A stretch of DNA of 63,415 bases, taken from positions 1 through 63,415 of the IMG/VR virus record IMGVR_UViG_3300025085_000016. One strand, given 5' to 3'. Source of the stretch: a virus. Both the position numbers and the translations under genes were made by a program. How positions within the stretch are numbered: position 1 is the stretch's first letter; each line of letters begins with the position of its first letter. This document shows, in pieces, positions 1 to 8,191 of the stretch. The notes beneath the pieces were generated by a model. That model searched no databases. It saw nothing but the letters and a program-made list of their open reading frames with translations, and had not been told where the DNA came from.

Positions 1-193
1 CAATCAGGCCGACCATCTGAATTGCACTGACGACCGCCGTAAGGACAAGAGGAAGTAGGGAAACGCTTTCAAAGCCTTCGGTTTCCTCTCTGAAGAACCA
101 TGAGAATACGCCCAGCGACCAGCACTTATATGCCAGAAAGAGACAAAAGCACCCCACCAAGAATTGCCATGTGCGATTTTCTTTAAGAGACAT
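1..193 (-). CDS. Holin-like small membrane protein, N-terminal part
   Basis: The start codon is at 193 (MSLKENRTWQF) and the frame runs off the left edge without a stop. It encodes two hydrophobic stretches separated by a short charged segment (REETEGFE). The protein is the same as the 128-residue product of 58931-59317, and is identical to it over the last part of the visible frame. If the genome is circular, this gene simply continues at 59124. The two membrane segments and its place after the head genes and beside a peptidase suggest a role in the membrane at lysis, but no family is recognised. Confidence 0.8.
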   Translation of the reverse strand, partial: MSLKENRTWQFLVGCFCLFLAYKCWSLGVFSWFFREETEGFESVSLLPLVLTAVVSAIQMVGLI

Positions 194-497
194 AACCCGG
201 CTCTCCTTTTGATGCTGTCCGTGAGATGGTATCCACTGCAAACAACTCGTCGTTTAGCCACTTGTCGATAAGCCGTTCGATGAACTTCATGGCTATGGCG
301 AGAAGCAAGCTTCCTAGAATCGAGTTGAATCTTCCTGACTCAATAAGCCGCGATCTTGTCTCCCCAATCGCAATCCTTCTTATTTCTGGTTTACTGAGAA
401 CAGGATTCAAAAACCTCTTTACAGTTCCTAGGTAGGCAAGACGAGTCTCTGCCCGAACAACCCCCATCTGCTCTTTGCTCATTAGGTATCTGTTCAT
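183..497 (-). CDS. Conserved hypothetical protein, 104 aa
   Basis: The protein starts MNRYLMSKEQMG and has a positively charged N-terminal half. A hydrophobic helix (ILGSLLLAIAMKFI, around residues 62-75) follows, then a short polar tail. One membrane segment is likely. It overlaps the start of the downstream holin-like gene by 11 bases, so the two are probably translated together. A close homologue lies at 59307-59621. I do not recognise the family. Position between the portal block and the lysis/membrane genes suggests a virion or lysis accessory role, which is inference. Confidence 0.8.
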   Translation of the reverse strand: MNRYLMSKEQMGVVRAETRLAYLGTVKRFLNPVLSKPEIRRIAIGETRSRLIESGRFNSILGSLLLAIAMKFIERLIDKWLNDELFAVDTISRTASKGEPGYVS

Positions 498-538
498 CCC
501 TGATCTCCTTGCCGCTAAACTAGCAACCTCTTTTTACG

Positions 539-787
539 TCACGACCTTGCTCGCTTCCCTGCCTTCTTCGCTGCCGGTGTGTTGGAAACGAACTGCTTTC
601 CCTTCTTTGAGGCTTTCTTCTTCTTGGCGTTTGTTGCTCGCTTCTCTGCTGGGCTTAAAGACTTCCAAGCCTTGTCAGGAAGGTATCGGACTGTGCCTCC
701 CTTCCTTTGGGCTTTCTTCCCGTCACTTGTCCTCCACTTCTCGGAGGTCCACTTCTCTAGGCTTCTCTGTGATTCGAGCTTTGCCAT
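539..787 (-). CDS. Small basic protein, 82 aa
   Basis: This is a lysine- and arginine-rich protein with the pattern LEKWTSEKWRTSDGKKA, then YLPDKAWKSLSPAEKRATN and GKQFVSNTP. That pattern recurs in small basic proteins of many environmental phages. Its start overlaps the stop of the gene at 787-1017 (TGATG), so the two are translationally coupled. A nearly identical copy is at 59663-59911. It could be a packaged DNA-binding protein, because it sits in the head gene block and is strongly basic. Its function is not established. Confidence 0.85.
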   Translation of the reverse strand: MAKLESQRSLEKWTSEKWRTSDGKKAQRKGGTVRYLPDKAWKSLSPAEKRATNAKKKKASKKGKQFVSNTPAAKKAGKRARS

Positions 788-1017
788 CAGTCCATGTATC
801 CTCCGCCCGCTTTCTTGTATGCAAGCGCGAGCATCTGTGCTTTCCTAGCTGACCACTGACCGGGCTTTCCGCCCTTGCCACCGGACTTGATCTTGTTAAA
901 CATCCTTTTTCTCATGCCGGGCTTTGTGTAGTTCCCGGCCTCGTTGACTTTAGACTCTGACTTTCCACCGGACGGTTTTGCTTTTCGCTTGTACGCACCT
1001 TTGTCTCCGCTTGGCAT
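787..1017 (-). CDS. Small basic protein, DUF5872-like, 76 aa
   Basis: The start at 1017 (MPSGDKGAYKRK) aligns with 60141 in the second copy, which supports it over upstream codons. The core contains NYTKPGMRKR, GGKGGKPGQWSARKAQ and AYKKAGGGY. I associate this arrangement with the DUF5872 type of small basic protein found in marine phages and large viruses. It is coupled by TGATG to the next basic gene. A packaged or nucleoid-associated role is plausible but unproven. Confidence 0.8.
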   Translation of the reverse strand: MPSGDKGAYKRKAKPSGGKSESKVNEAGNYTKPGMRKRMFNKIKSGGKGGKPGQWSARKAQMLALAYKKAGGGYMD

Positions 1018-1018
1018 A

Positions 1019-1573
1019 TCAGTCCTTTTTTCTTGCTCCGTGCTTGTCAACGAGCTTTCCTCTTAGCTCTCTTCTTGCATTATCGCTTTTCTTACAGGAT
1101 TCGTCTAACTTACGATCTCTGCCTCTGGCTTGACCCTCAAGCCGATCAACTATGTCTTTCGCTAGACGAGGCTTCTTCTTAGGACCGCCATACGCCTTGA
1201 CCTTCACCATCCCGTCAATGTCCATGCCCTTTTCTATGGCTGAGTTCTTGACATCGTTCGTGCTTGACACCCACGCTGCTGGATCGTTGTACTTACCAAG
1301 CTGACCGTTGTAGCTCTTTCCGTGTGTGTTGATCCCGGCTCTCTTAGCTATTCTGACAATGTCGTCCAACTGATCGTCGTTGAGAGCTTTCATTCGCTCG
1401 TTTTCTCTTTTGTTGAACTTACTGTCTGTATTCCACACCCCCGGAGGACGCATCGCCGCAAGCATTGCTGCCATATTTGGAGACTGACCATCTGCTACGA
1501 GCGTGTCGTAGATGTGTCGCACCCCAAGGGAGTCCATGTCCGACTCAATACTCGCTACTCGATCTTGGCTCAT
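1019..1573 (-). CDS. Hypothetical head-region protein, 184 aa
   Basis: This is a soluble, highly charged protein. Its N-terminal part includes the segment QSPNMAAMLAAMRPPGVW, and its C-terminal third is basic with many lysines and arginines (for example DNARRELRGKLVDKHGARK). It overlaps the portal gene by 4 bases and is the next gene downstream. A homologue of the same length is at 60143-60697. The family is not recognised. Conservation beside the portal in both strains suggests a virion or head-completion role. Confidence 0.8.
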   Translation of the reverse strand: MSQDRVASIESDMDSLGVRHIYDTLVADGQSPNMAAMLAAMRPPGVWNTDSKFNKRENERMKALNDDQLDDIVRIAKRAGINTHGKSYNGQLGKYNDPAAWVSSTNDVKNSAIEKGMDIDGMVKVKAYGGPKKKPRLAKDIVDRLEGQARGRDRKLDESCKKSDNARRELRGKLVDKHGARKKD

Positions 1574-3609
1574 TCTGATTGATCCTGTTGTTGAGTTTCA
1601 GCAGGCTGTGGTGGTGCATTCATCTGCACAAGCATCTGCTGTTCTGCATCTCCAAGCAGGAATTGTCCAACTTCCATATCCATTGCTCGCCCAAGAGCTT
1701 GCATATATGCGTTGTAAGGACGAGTTACACCGCTCATCATTGCCTGCTGGATCACGGGCAAAATGTACTGCCCGATGTCCGTTAGCTGCGCGATCTGAGA
1801 GTCCTTGTTCGGCTTTCGAGCAGTTCCAGCTTCTACCCTATACCGGAAGTCTCTGGTGATTCTGCTCACCTCGTCGGTAAGTATTTGCTGCTGAAACACC
1901 ATTGCAGCAGTCTGACCGACAATCGGAACGAGGTCTTCAAACTCGGAGACAAACCGCATTGCTTGAATCTCTCTAGTTGCCGAGAGAGAAAGCCAGTCCT
2001 CTACGCGAGATGCCATATCGTCTGGCCGAATGTTTATGTTCTGCTGACGATACTGAGCTTCTGCTGCCGAACGCATCTGCCTACTAGACTGCCCGTACAT
2101 CAATTCCGTAAGACCTAACCTCTTATCAATCTGCTCGTTCACCTGTGCAACCATATTCCAAATATCTATGGAAAAGTTAGGTGCTTGCATGAAGCTAATA
2201 GAGTCTGACAACTTTGTGCCGCTGATCCTTTCCAGATCAATCACTGAGAACGGACCCGAACCACTTGTCAACTGAGAGCGAATGTTTTCGCCAGCTTCCT
2301 TCATCACGCCAACATATATTTTGCTGCCCGCTGCAACCTTGTCAGCTATAAAGCTCATGCACCAGTTCACAAACTTCAGCTCGCCTATACATGGCTTGAC
2401 CATGCTGATCGGCCAAATCTCACCCGGCTTGTTGTAGAAGCTGAGCCTACATATAGGCCAGCCGCCATCTGCCATGTAGTCGTCCCAGTAAGGTGCTTCC
2501 CAAGAAGTCTTATCCAGAATCAGGTCCATGTCCCCTGACTGCAAAACATCTGGTGCTAAGTTCAGTGGGTACGGACACTGCTCGCAGATCGCCATGTAAA
2601 CAAAGTCACCGAGAGCATCTAGCCCTTTTACGGACTTGTCTTTCTCGCCTATCTTGAGATTCTGCCCTGCCCCTGACTTGCTATACACTTCGTAGTATTC
2701 AACGAGATCGTGAGTGACCCCTGCGTATGTTCCGTCTCCATTCTTCTTTCTTCCCTTGGCTCCCGTGACTGAAGACATTCTGGCGTACTTGCCCTTCAGT
2801 GAACCCTTTGGCAAGCCAAACTTCTCTTCTACCTGATGTGCAGGCTCACACGAACGAAGTGCGATCCAAGTGCAATCCTTCCAATACTTGGCATCGGGAT
2901 CTACTAACAAGTCTTTGTTGGACCTGTACCTGCTCCTTGCCATTTTGGGACCACCCCCCGGTGGCTGCTCTACCTTGACTTCAAGAAGACCCAGTCCCGT
3001 GATGATCGCCTCTGTTATTGCAAGACGAGCTTCGTCTTGCTTCGATCCTTCCTGCTGAATGTAATTACTTATCGACTCAAGGATGTGAGCATGGTCGCGG
3101 TCAACAACAGAAGCTTTCTCGTCTGCATCAACGACCTGCTGATACTGCTGATACAACGATTGCACTGACTGAATAACAAACGGGTCAGTCACAACCCCCT
3201 GCTGCACAGCATCAGCCATATTCAATAGCTGAGCAGCCTGCGGGTTTCCAGCGTAGAAAGTCTCGATACTGACTTCAGGATTTGATCTAGGGCTTACTGC
3301 AATCACAGGGTTCTGGTGATATAGGACTGGCCCGAACATACTCACAGCCTCAAACAGTCTGTTCACAGACATCTCAAACTGAGGCATCTGTACGTCAGCA
3401 GCCAAGAATCCGTCATGAGAGCCAGACTTCTTCTTCATCTGACTCCACATATGATTGACAGGACCATCAAAGAAAGTCATTGCCTCATCAGCGAAGACAT
3501 CAAACTTCTTCTTGCGGTCCTCTCTCGCAGCTTTGAATACCCGCTTCCACCTATCCACAATAGGCGCAAGTGGGTACTTCTGGCTTCCTGTTGGCTGATA
3601 TTCGTCCAT
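1570..3609 (-). CDS. Portal protein, 679 aa
   Basis: The portal is the dodecameric ring at the capsid vertex through which DNA is packaged and ejected. Length (679 residues), position two genes downstream of the large terminase, and sequence features such as NRLFEAVSMFGPVLYHQNP and a glutamine-rich C-terminal tail fit the large portal family of tailed phages with P22- or T7-like heads. The homologue at 60694-62739 is collinear with mostly conservative changes, so the whole length is under selection. Stop and start overlap with the next gene indicates one transcript. The portal call is by family resemblance and synteny. Confidence 0.85.
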   Translation of the reverse strand: MDEYQPTGSQKYPLAPIVDRWKRVFKAAREDRKKKFDVFADEAMTFFDGPVNHMWSQMKKKSGSHDGFLAADVQMPQFEMSVNRLFEAVSMFGPVLYHQNPVIAVSPRSNPEVSIETFYAGNPQAAQLLNMADAVQQGVVTDPFVIQSVQSLYQQYQQVVDADEKASVVDRDHAHILESISNYIQQEGSKQDEARLAITEAIITGLGLLEVKVEQPPGGGPKMARSRYRSNKDLLVDPDAKYWKDCTWIALRSCEPAHQVEEKFGLPKGSLKGKYARMSSVTGAKGRKKNGDGTYAGVTHDLVEYYEVYSKSGAGQNLKIGEKDKSVKGLDALGDFVYMAICEQCPYPLNLAPDVLQSGDMDLILDKTSWEAPYWDDYMADGGWPICRLSFYNKPGEIWPISMVKPCIGELKFVNWCMSFIADKVAAGSKIYVGVMKEAGENIRSQLTSGSGPFSVIDLERISGTKLSDSISFMQAPNFSIDIWNMVAQVNEQIDKRLGLTELMYGQSSRQMRSAAEAQYRQQNINIRPDDMASRVEDWLSLSATREIQAMRFVSEFEDLVPIVGQTAAMVFQQQILTDEVSRITRDFRYRVEAGTARKPNKDSQIAQLTDIGQYILPVIQQAMMSGVTRPYNAYMQALGRAMDMEVGQFLLGDAEQQMLVQMNAPPQPAETQQQDQSE

Positions 3610-3611
3610 GA

Positions 3612-3998
3612 TTAACCCTCAAGCTGATTGATTCGTTCTTCAAGCTCTCTTAGCTTTTGCTGCACACGGTCGTCTGCAAACTCCCAGATGCCGCCAATCT
3701 CATCTAGTATCTCTGCGCCTGCCTTGATTCTCGGATCATCGCGATGGATGCAATCTCCGTAGGCGTTGTTCATGTAGACACAGTCAATGCTCTTCTCGCC
3801 AGCGGACACAACAAACGCAACGCCTGCGTTCCTTGCTGACACGGTCCCTCTCGGGTAGATCACAACGCACTCGCCACGGTCTGGCTGTGGCATTGACCAT
3901 TCCTTGGGAGGCTCTGGGCTTGGCACAATGTCAACTTGAGTTGACACTGGTTCTACTGGCTTCGGTGCGGGCTTTCGTCGTGCTGCTTTTTTAGCCAT
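3612..3998 (-). CDS. Hypothetical protein between terminase and portal, 128 aa
   Basis: The start at 3998 (MAKKAARRK) has AAGGA seven bases upstream. A basic, proline-rich N-terminal tail (residues 1-35) leads to a compact domain beginning EWSMP, with two cysteines and a histidine (GDCIHRDDPR). The end is a short coiled coil (LRELEERINQLEG). The tail contains STQVD, encoded by one copy of the dispersed palindrome (3929-3946). The second-strain allele (62748-63149) has a different palindrome, encoding VPAVL, in the same linker. The gene sits between TerL and portal and is probably structural. No family is assigned. Confidence 0.8.
   Translation of the reverse strand: MAKKAARRKPAPKPVEPVSTQVDIVPSPEPPKEWSMPQPDRGECVVIYPRGTVSARNAGVAFVVSAGEKSIDCVYMNNAYGDCIHRDDPRIKAGAEILDEIGGIWEFADDRVQQKLRELEERINQLEG
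3929..3946. repeat. Dispersed palindrome type 1, copy 1 (in coding linker)
   Basis: The plus strand reads TGTCAACTTGAGTTGACA: 8-base arms around a central TG. It lies in frame in the gene at 3612-3998 and encodes STQVD on the minus strand. Identical 18-mers are at 14519, 22449 and 34599. Confidence 0.95.
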
Positions 3999-5736
3999 CG
4001 TATGTTCCTTGAGGTCCGAGAATAATTGTGCTGGTAATACCAAACGGATTCTTGGCCTCTTGCCTGTCTTTCATTCGCTTCTTAAATGCCCGCACTCGCC
4101 TCTGTCCTGCGGTCAAAGCCTTTCTCTTTCCTTTCGGTCTGATGTAAGGCTCGCTTATGTCATTTACATAGGTTGCTAAATACTCAAGGCACTCGATTGC
4201 GTGGGTGTTAGTTCGCCTGTTGCCAGTGTCTGTCACGACCCCATTGGCTTTCTTCTTTCGGAACCTTCGCATTTCGCGATCTAAGTTTGGACATGCGTTA
4301 AAGTCTACTAATATCTGTGGCTTTCCCGCGCCTGTAACTGCCAACATTCCTCTGGTGATTTCTTCTCGGTAGGCGATGACAGAGCAGCCGGGCGTGAATC
4401 TGTTTTTTGTTTCTATACACTGAACATCAAGTGCCTTCATCTCCCGCTCGTATGCTTCGCGAGGAGATATGCCTGTGTCCATAGAGGTCAGGTTTCCACC
4501 GTGAGAGTCAATCAAGAATGTTTGGAACCATGTTCCCGCAGTCGAATCATGCAGAGCTTTTGCAATCATCCTTGCCGTACACTGCCTGAGATATATCTCT
4601 CCGAAAACCAAGTGCCAAGTTCCACTTGGTGGCGTAGCAATCAAGATTCCTGCTGCGGTATCGTGTCCGGGGTCAACCGATAGACGCCTACACCAGTTAA
4701 TAGGAACCTTCCTATTCTTTAGGAACTCGTTGGCTTCAGGAATCTGCTCGCTATATCTATCCACATCATGAAGCGATCTGTTCCACATTGGGTACATCAA
4801 GACGCTGTCCGTTATCAGCTCACCCAAAGCCCTCTTGCGGTAGACATCGTCCCCCATGCTCTTCCAGCCAGCGACTGCTGCTTTCTTAGCCTCTGCCGGA
4901 AGGTAAGGGTTCGCCTCCATTGAGATCCGATACACGATGGTCGTTGGCTTTGGACCGCCTCTAGTGAACTCGTCGGCCTGTGTATCCGCTCTCTCAGCAA
5001 GTCTGGCGATTGCATCGTTGTCATCGTGCGGAAGAGCAGACCATATCAATCGACCGCTCCTGTCAATGAGACGACCGGCTGCTTCTTCGTAGTGCCTCGG
5101 ATCGAGAATATCTTCATCAATGTGCAGTAGGTCGCAACTGTAGCCTTGGTCTGGCTTAGAGCGTGAACTAAAAGCTTTGATTTCCCATCCTGTTTTCAGG
5201 AACACATTGCTGAATACGTTCTTGCCCCTGTCCTTCCATACGATCTTTTCAATCATTCTTGGAGGAATCAAAGGAGGTGCTGGCTTAGCCTCCTTCTTTC
5301 TAGCAACATCTTGTGGAACCCAAGGACGGTAGACCCTCCACAAGTCCGTCTCTTTGTCACGGATAATCTTGAATGCGCCTGCTTTGAACAAGTACGGATA
5401 CACTACCCCCCCAAGATGTGATTCTTTGTACCCGATGATTGCTAATACACCGTCTCTCTTTGGGTACTTGTCGTAAGGGTCTTTACCTAAGACAGCTCTT
5501 GCGTCCTCAACGAAAGCAGCCAGTGACTTGCCGCCTCTGTTTCCGCCCTGCAACATGCACTCCGGTGCATCACACCGATGGAACTCGTCTTGCGTTGGCT
5601 GAGGGATGTATAGATTTAGAGCTTCGATTCTCCTCTTGGCGATCTCGCCAGCGACACGAAACGCTTTCTTTTTTGCGAAGCTGCTGTGTCCAATGTCCTT
5701 GAGAGCATCTGCTGGCATTCCGGGCGAGTCAGTCAT
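3991..5736 (-). CDS. terL: Terminase large subunit, 581 aa
   Basis: This is the packaging motor ATPase and headful or site-specific nuclease. Walker A is GGNRGGKS (residues 64-71 from the start at 5736). A Walker B-like LLHIDEDI follows, and the nuclease domain shows SVDPGHD and FLIDSHGG acidic motifs. Length is normal for TerL. The start overlaps the end of the upstream TerS-like gene, and the stop overlaps the start of the next gene. The C-terminal end has a basic tail (RRVRAFKKRMKDRQ). A diverged second copy, C-terminal part only, is at the right edge (63142-63415). Confidence 0.93.
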   Translation of the reverse strand: MTDSPGMPADALKDIGHSSFAKKKAFRVAGEIAKRRIEALNLYIPQPTQDEFHRCDAPECMLQGGNRGGKSLAAFVEDARAVLGKDPYDKYPKRDGVLAIIGYKESHLGGVVYPYLFKAGAFKIIRDKETDLWRVYRPWVPQDVARKKEAKPAPPLIPPRMIEKIVWKDRGKNVFSNVFLKTGWEIKAFSSRSKPDQGYSCDLLHIDEDILDPRHYEEAAGRLIDRSGRLIWSALPHDDNDAIARLAERADTQADEFTRGGPKPTTIVYRISMEANPYLPAEAKKAAVAGWKSMGDDVYRKRALGELITDSVLMYPMWNRSLHDVDRYSEQIPEANEFLKNRKVPINWCRRLSVDPGHDTAAGILIATPPSGTWHLVFGEIYLRQCTARMIAKALHDSTAGTWFQTFLIDSHGGNLTSMDTGISPREAYEREMKALDVQCIETKNRFTPGCSVIAYREEITRGMLAVTGAGKPQILVDFNACPNLDREMRRFRKKKANGVVTDTGNRRTNTHAIECLEYLATYVNDISEPYIRPKGKRKALTAGQRRVRAFKKRMKDRQEAKNPFGITSTIILGPQGTYDG

Positions 5737-6334
5737 CTTTGACCTCCACAGCATCAGCGTCTATCACATCGCCATCAAGAGTTGGTATGGCTGTAGGCGG
5801 CAGCTCATTTCCTTTCTGATACTCAACCAAATGCTGACGCATCACTTGGAGCAAGTCTCGCTCCTCCATCATGTCTAGCTGCCTCTCAGCCAAGCCAAGC
5901 TTTGTCACCTTACCCGCAAGCTGCATCATCATGTCGTGAATCTTCACACGCTTTTGACTGCCCGGATCACAAGCCAAGTATGTTGCAAACAAATGCTTCG
6001 CCCACCCATTGACTCCACCGAACGGTTTCATCATCGCCTCAAAGACCTCGTTGATGTGCGGGTCGAAGCTCCCCCCCGACGATAAGCCACCCAGTGTCTC
6101 TAGCCCCTCTTCTTCAATCTGGCGTAGCTTTGCATCTAAACGGTCTTGTTTCTTTTGCTCGTTTATCTTGGACCTGCAATCCTTGCAAGTATCTCGCCTC
6201 CCACCTTCTTTTGTTTCATCTCTATGAAAGCTTTCAAGATCCTTTCGTATGCCACATGACGTACAGTATTTATGCTGAGGGTTGCTCACCACAGCTTCGA
6301 TAGGATCTTGTTCTGTGCTTTCTGACGTATCCAT
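5729..6334 (-). CDS. Putative small terminase-like protein with zinc ribbon, 201 aa
   Basis: The start at 6334 (MDTSESTEQ) is chosen because the upstream part of the frame lies in the terminator. Residues about 24-52 form a zinc-binding module with two CxxC pairs (CTSC and CKDC) separated by a basic stretch. A charged helix follows, then a domain with NGWAKHLFATYL and KVTKLGLAERQLDMMEERD. The start of TerL lies inside its 3' end. Adjacency to TerL and the helical DNA-binding character suggest the DNA-recognition subunit of the terminase. The zinc module is unusual for TerS, so this remains an inference. Confidence 0.6.
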   Translation of the reverse strand: MDTSESTEQDPIEAVVSNPQHKYCTSCGIRKDLESFHRDETKEGGRRDTCKDCRSKINEQKKQDRLDAKLRQIEEEGLETLGGLSSGGSFDPHINEVFEAMMKPFGGVNGWAKHLFATYLACDPGSQKRVKIHDMMMQLAGKVTKLGLAERQLDMMEERDLLQVMRQHLVEYQKGNELPPTAIPTLDGDVIDADAVEVKDD

Positions 6335-6344
6335 GTTGCCCCAT

Positions 6345-6382
6345 AAAAAAAGCGGACGAACCATTGTGGCGGCTCGTCCGCT
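6345..6382 (-). terminator. Rho-independent terminator between decoration and terminase genes
   Basis: On the minus strand a 9-bp stem (AGCGGACGA with TCGTCCGCT, 14-base loop) is followed by seven U residues. It lies between the capsid decoration gene and the TerS-like gene. It should therefore reduce readthrough from the abundantly needed capsid genes into the packaging genes. Confidence 0.9.
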
Positions 6383-6409
6383 GATAACTCATTTGCTACG
6401 AGCTTTGAA

Positions 6410-6973
6410 CTAGACCCATTCAGGGTTAAGTTCAACCTCTACCAAGGCATCGTTGGTTGAGTCTGCTTTTACAACAGTACCCAAGACGAGTCCGTGATCG
6501 CTACCAAGAGCAGCCTCTGCCAGTCGGCCTGAAGCTCCTGCTTTAATAACATCGCCAGCAGCCAAGTCCTCAGCACTAGCAGGTTGCTTAGCCTTGCTTG
6601 GGCCTCGGACGATGGCATAAAACAGGTCGTTTGCAGCAACTGTTGATGCACCCAGTGCTGGGTCAACAACTAAGCAGCAGCGGTCGCCTGCTGAAGACTT
6701 AGCGTCTGCGGTTCCAAGACCGGCGTGTCCTGCGTCAATGTCAACGAGGATGATCTCACCAGCAGCAAGAGTGCCACCAGTTTTGTTACGCAAGATGCGA
6801 GCTGTTACTCGACGACCAACAACTCGTCCGCTCATGCCTGCTGCTGTTGCAACATCTGCCGACACGGGGAACGTGTACTCACGCCCATCCAACGAAGTGT
6901 TGATGTCAACTGAATCATCGTTTTGGCCTCGGATGGTATCACCCAAGCCAAAGTCTGCTACTGAATCTAGCAT
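6410..6973 (-). CDS. Putative capsid decoration or head protein, 187 aa
   Basis: This is a small protein rich in beta-strand-forming, glycine, alanine and valine residues (ILRNKTGGTLAAGEIILVD, AAGDVIKAGASGRLAEAA). It lies directly downstream of the major capsid gene. The repeated A-G-D-V/I turns are typical of head decoration or head-fibre proteins encoded next to the capsid gene. It ends just before a strong terminator, so it forms a scaffold-capsid-decoration unit with the two upstream genes. Assignment is by position and composition. Confidence 0.65.
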   Translation of the reverse strand: MLDSVADFGLGDTIRGQNDDSVDINTSLDGREYTFPVSADVATAAGMSGRVVGRRVTARILRNKTGGTLAAGEIILVDIDAGHAGLGTADAKSSAGDRCCLVVDPALGASTVAANDLFYAIVRGPSKAKQPASAEDLAAGDVIKAGASGRLAEAALGSDHGLVLGTVVKADSTNDALVEVELNPEWV

Positions 6974-7005
6974 TGTGTTAAGTCCTTTTTACAGGGGTGA
7001 TAAAA

Positions 7006-8151
7006 TTAGATTTCGCTATTTGGTTTCCAAACGACGAAGTTACGAGGCGACTTGTACTTGATGTTACTCAAGGTACTTACGACAGCATTCATACTCTGGG
7101 TATTGATGTCGTACTGAGGTCCACCTTCATCCTCGAACAGTCCGCCGGAAGTAAGTCCCATCAGCTCCATGCAAGCAAGGTTAATACCGAATGCGTAGCC
7201 AACCGGAACTGCGTTCTCGAAACCGAGTTCGATGCCATCGAAACGGAAGACGTTACGAAAGCCAAGTGAGATTAACGAGTCTGGTGCGTTCTTCACTTCG
7301 ATAGTCTGGCGACCATCGTTATGATCCTTGAGATCAATGAAGAGGTTGCGATCCATAAACACGTTCGTAATCTGACCGTCGATGGTGCTGTTACGCTGGG
7401 CATGAGTAATGCCGTAACGCAATGCTTTCTCAAGCTGCGCTCCACCAGTACCAGCAAACGAGCTGCTGTCACGCTGGACCACCAATGGCGACCAGAAATC
7501 GTACTGAGCATCTTGGGTCGCTTCAGGCCAAGGTGCGCTACTGTCCTGAGAACCACCGTAGGTTCCAAGTACGCACGACAAGTTACCATAGCTCCCCGAA
7601 GGAGCAGCGGCTTTGTCAGCAGCGTTCTTTGAACGTGCGCCTGATCCATCAATGTTGAGGGTCTGGCCGTTGGTTCGTGACAAGGTCTTGAAGCCGTGCC
7701 AGAAACGCTCGTTCTCAGGATCTTCTCCGTCGATATAGAACTGAGGAGCAAGCTCCTGCAAGAGAGACTCTTTCAGTCGCTCTGCAAAACCATCAAGAAC
7801 CTTGATGATCGCTGACTCACCTTTATTCTTTTCCATCTCGCGGCGCTTGATACTATCCGTAACTTCGTATCCGCGATAGTCTAGGCTGGCAGTCTTGAAC
7901 AGGTTGGTAGGTGTAAAGTTCCTGCTGTTCTCGCCTGTTGCTCCAACTGCCTTGTGGTTCTTGTAGCGAACCGGCCATTGGATGCCTTCACCGCCATGAC
8001 CAGTAGAGATTCGGCCTGCCGACTCTAGCAATGCCATGATCTGGAAGTTCTTCTTTGCCGTATCTTCTACTTCTCGTAAGAGCTTTGGCATCGTGGTATG
8101 CAAGGAACGCGCCCAAGCAAACCGATCAAAATTCTGGAATCCACTGGGCAT
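7006..8151 (-). CDS. Major capsid protein, 381 aa
   Basis: The protein follows a scaffold-like gene. It contains a helical N-terminal arm (residues 1-45), a loop rich in basic residues (YEVTDSIKRREMEKNKGE), a long central domain and a C-terminal region with NAVVSTLSNIKYKSPRNFVVW. This arrangement resembles the non-cleaved HK97-fold capsid proteins found in large environmental phage families, where an aromatic- and lysine-rich end is common. Size and synteny (scaffold, capsid, decoration, terminase, portal) make this the best major capsid candidate in the genome. Confidence 0.85.
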   Translation of the reverse strand: MPSGFQNFDRFAWARSLHTTMPKLLREVEDTAKKNFQIMALLESAGRISTGHGGEGIQWPVRYKNHKAVGATGENSRNFTPTNLFKTASLDYRGYEVTDSIKRREMEKNKGESAIIKVLDGFAERLKESLLQELAPQFYIDGEDPENERFWHGFKTLSRTNGQTLNIDGSGARSKNAADKAAAPSGSYGNLSCVLGTYGGSQDSSAPWPEATQDAQYDFWSPLVVQRDSSSFAGTGGAQLEKALRYGITHAQRNSTIDGQITNVFMDRNLFIDLKDHNDGRQTIEVKNAPDSLISLGFRNVFRFDGIELGFENAVPVGYAFGINLACMELMGLTSGGLFEDEGGPQYDINTQSMNAVVSTLSNIKYKSPRNFVVWKPNSEI

Positions 8152-8191
8152 GATAGCCTCCTTGCGAATGTGGAACTACTAAAAACTGTGG

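Larger units (their letters stand above)
1..4291. repeat. Left copy of diverged long terminal repeat
   Basis: This stretch is homologous, gene for gene, to 59125-63415. The first 127 bases are identical to 59125-59251. After that the copies differ at many scattered positions, mostly synonymous or conservative, while keeping the same gene order from the holin-like gene to the large terminase. It is best read as one strain's version of the region, with the other copy from a second strain. Confidence 0.9.
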
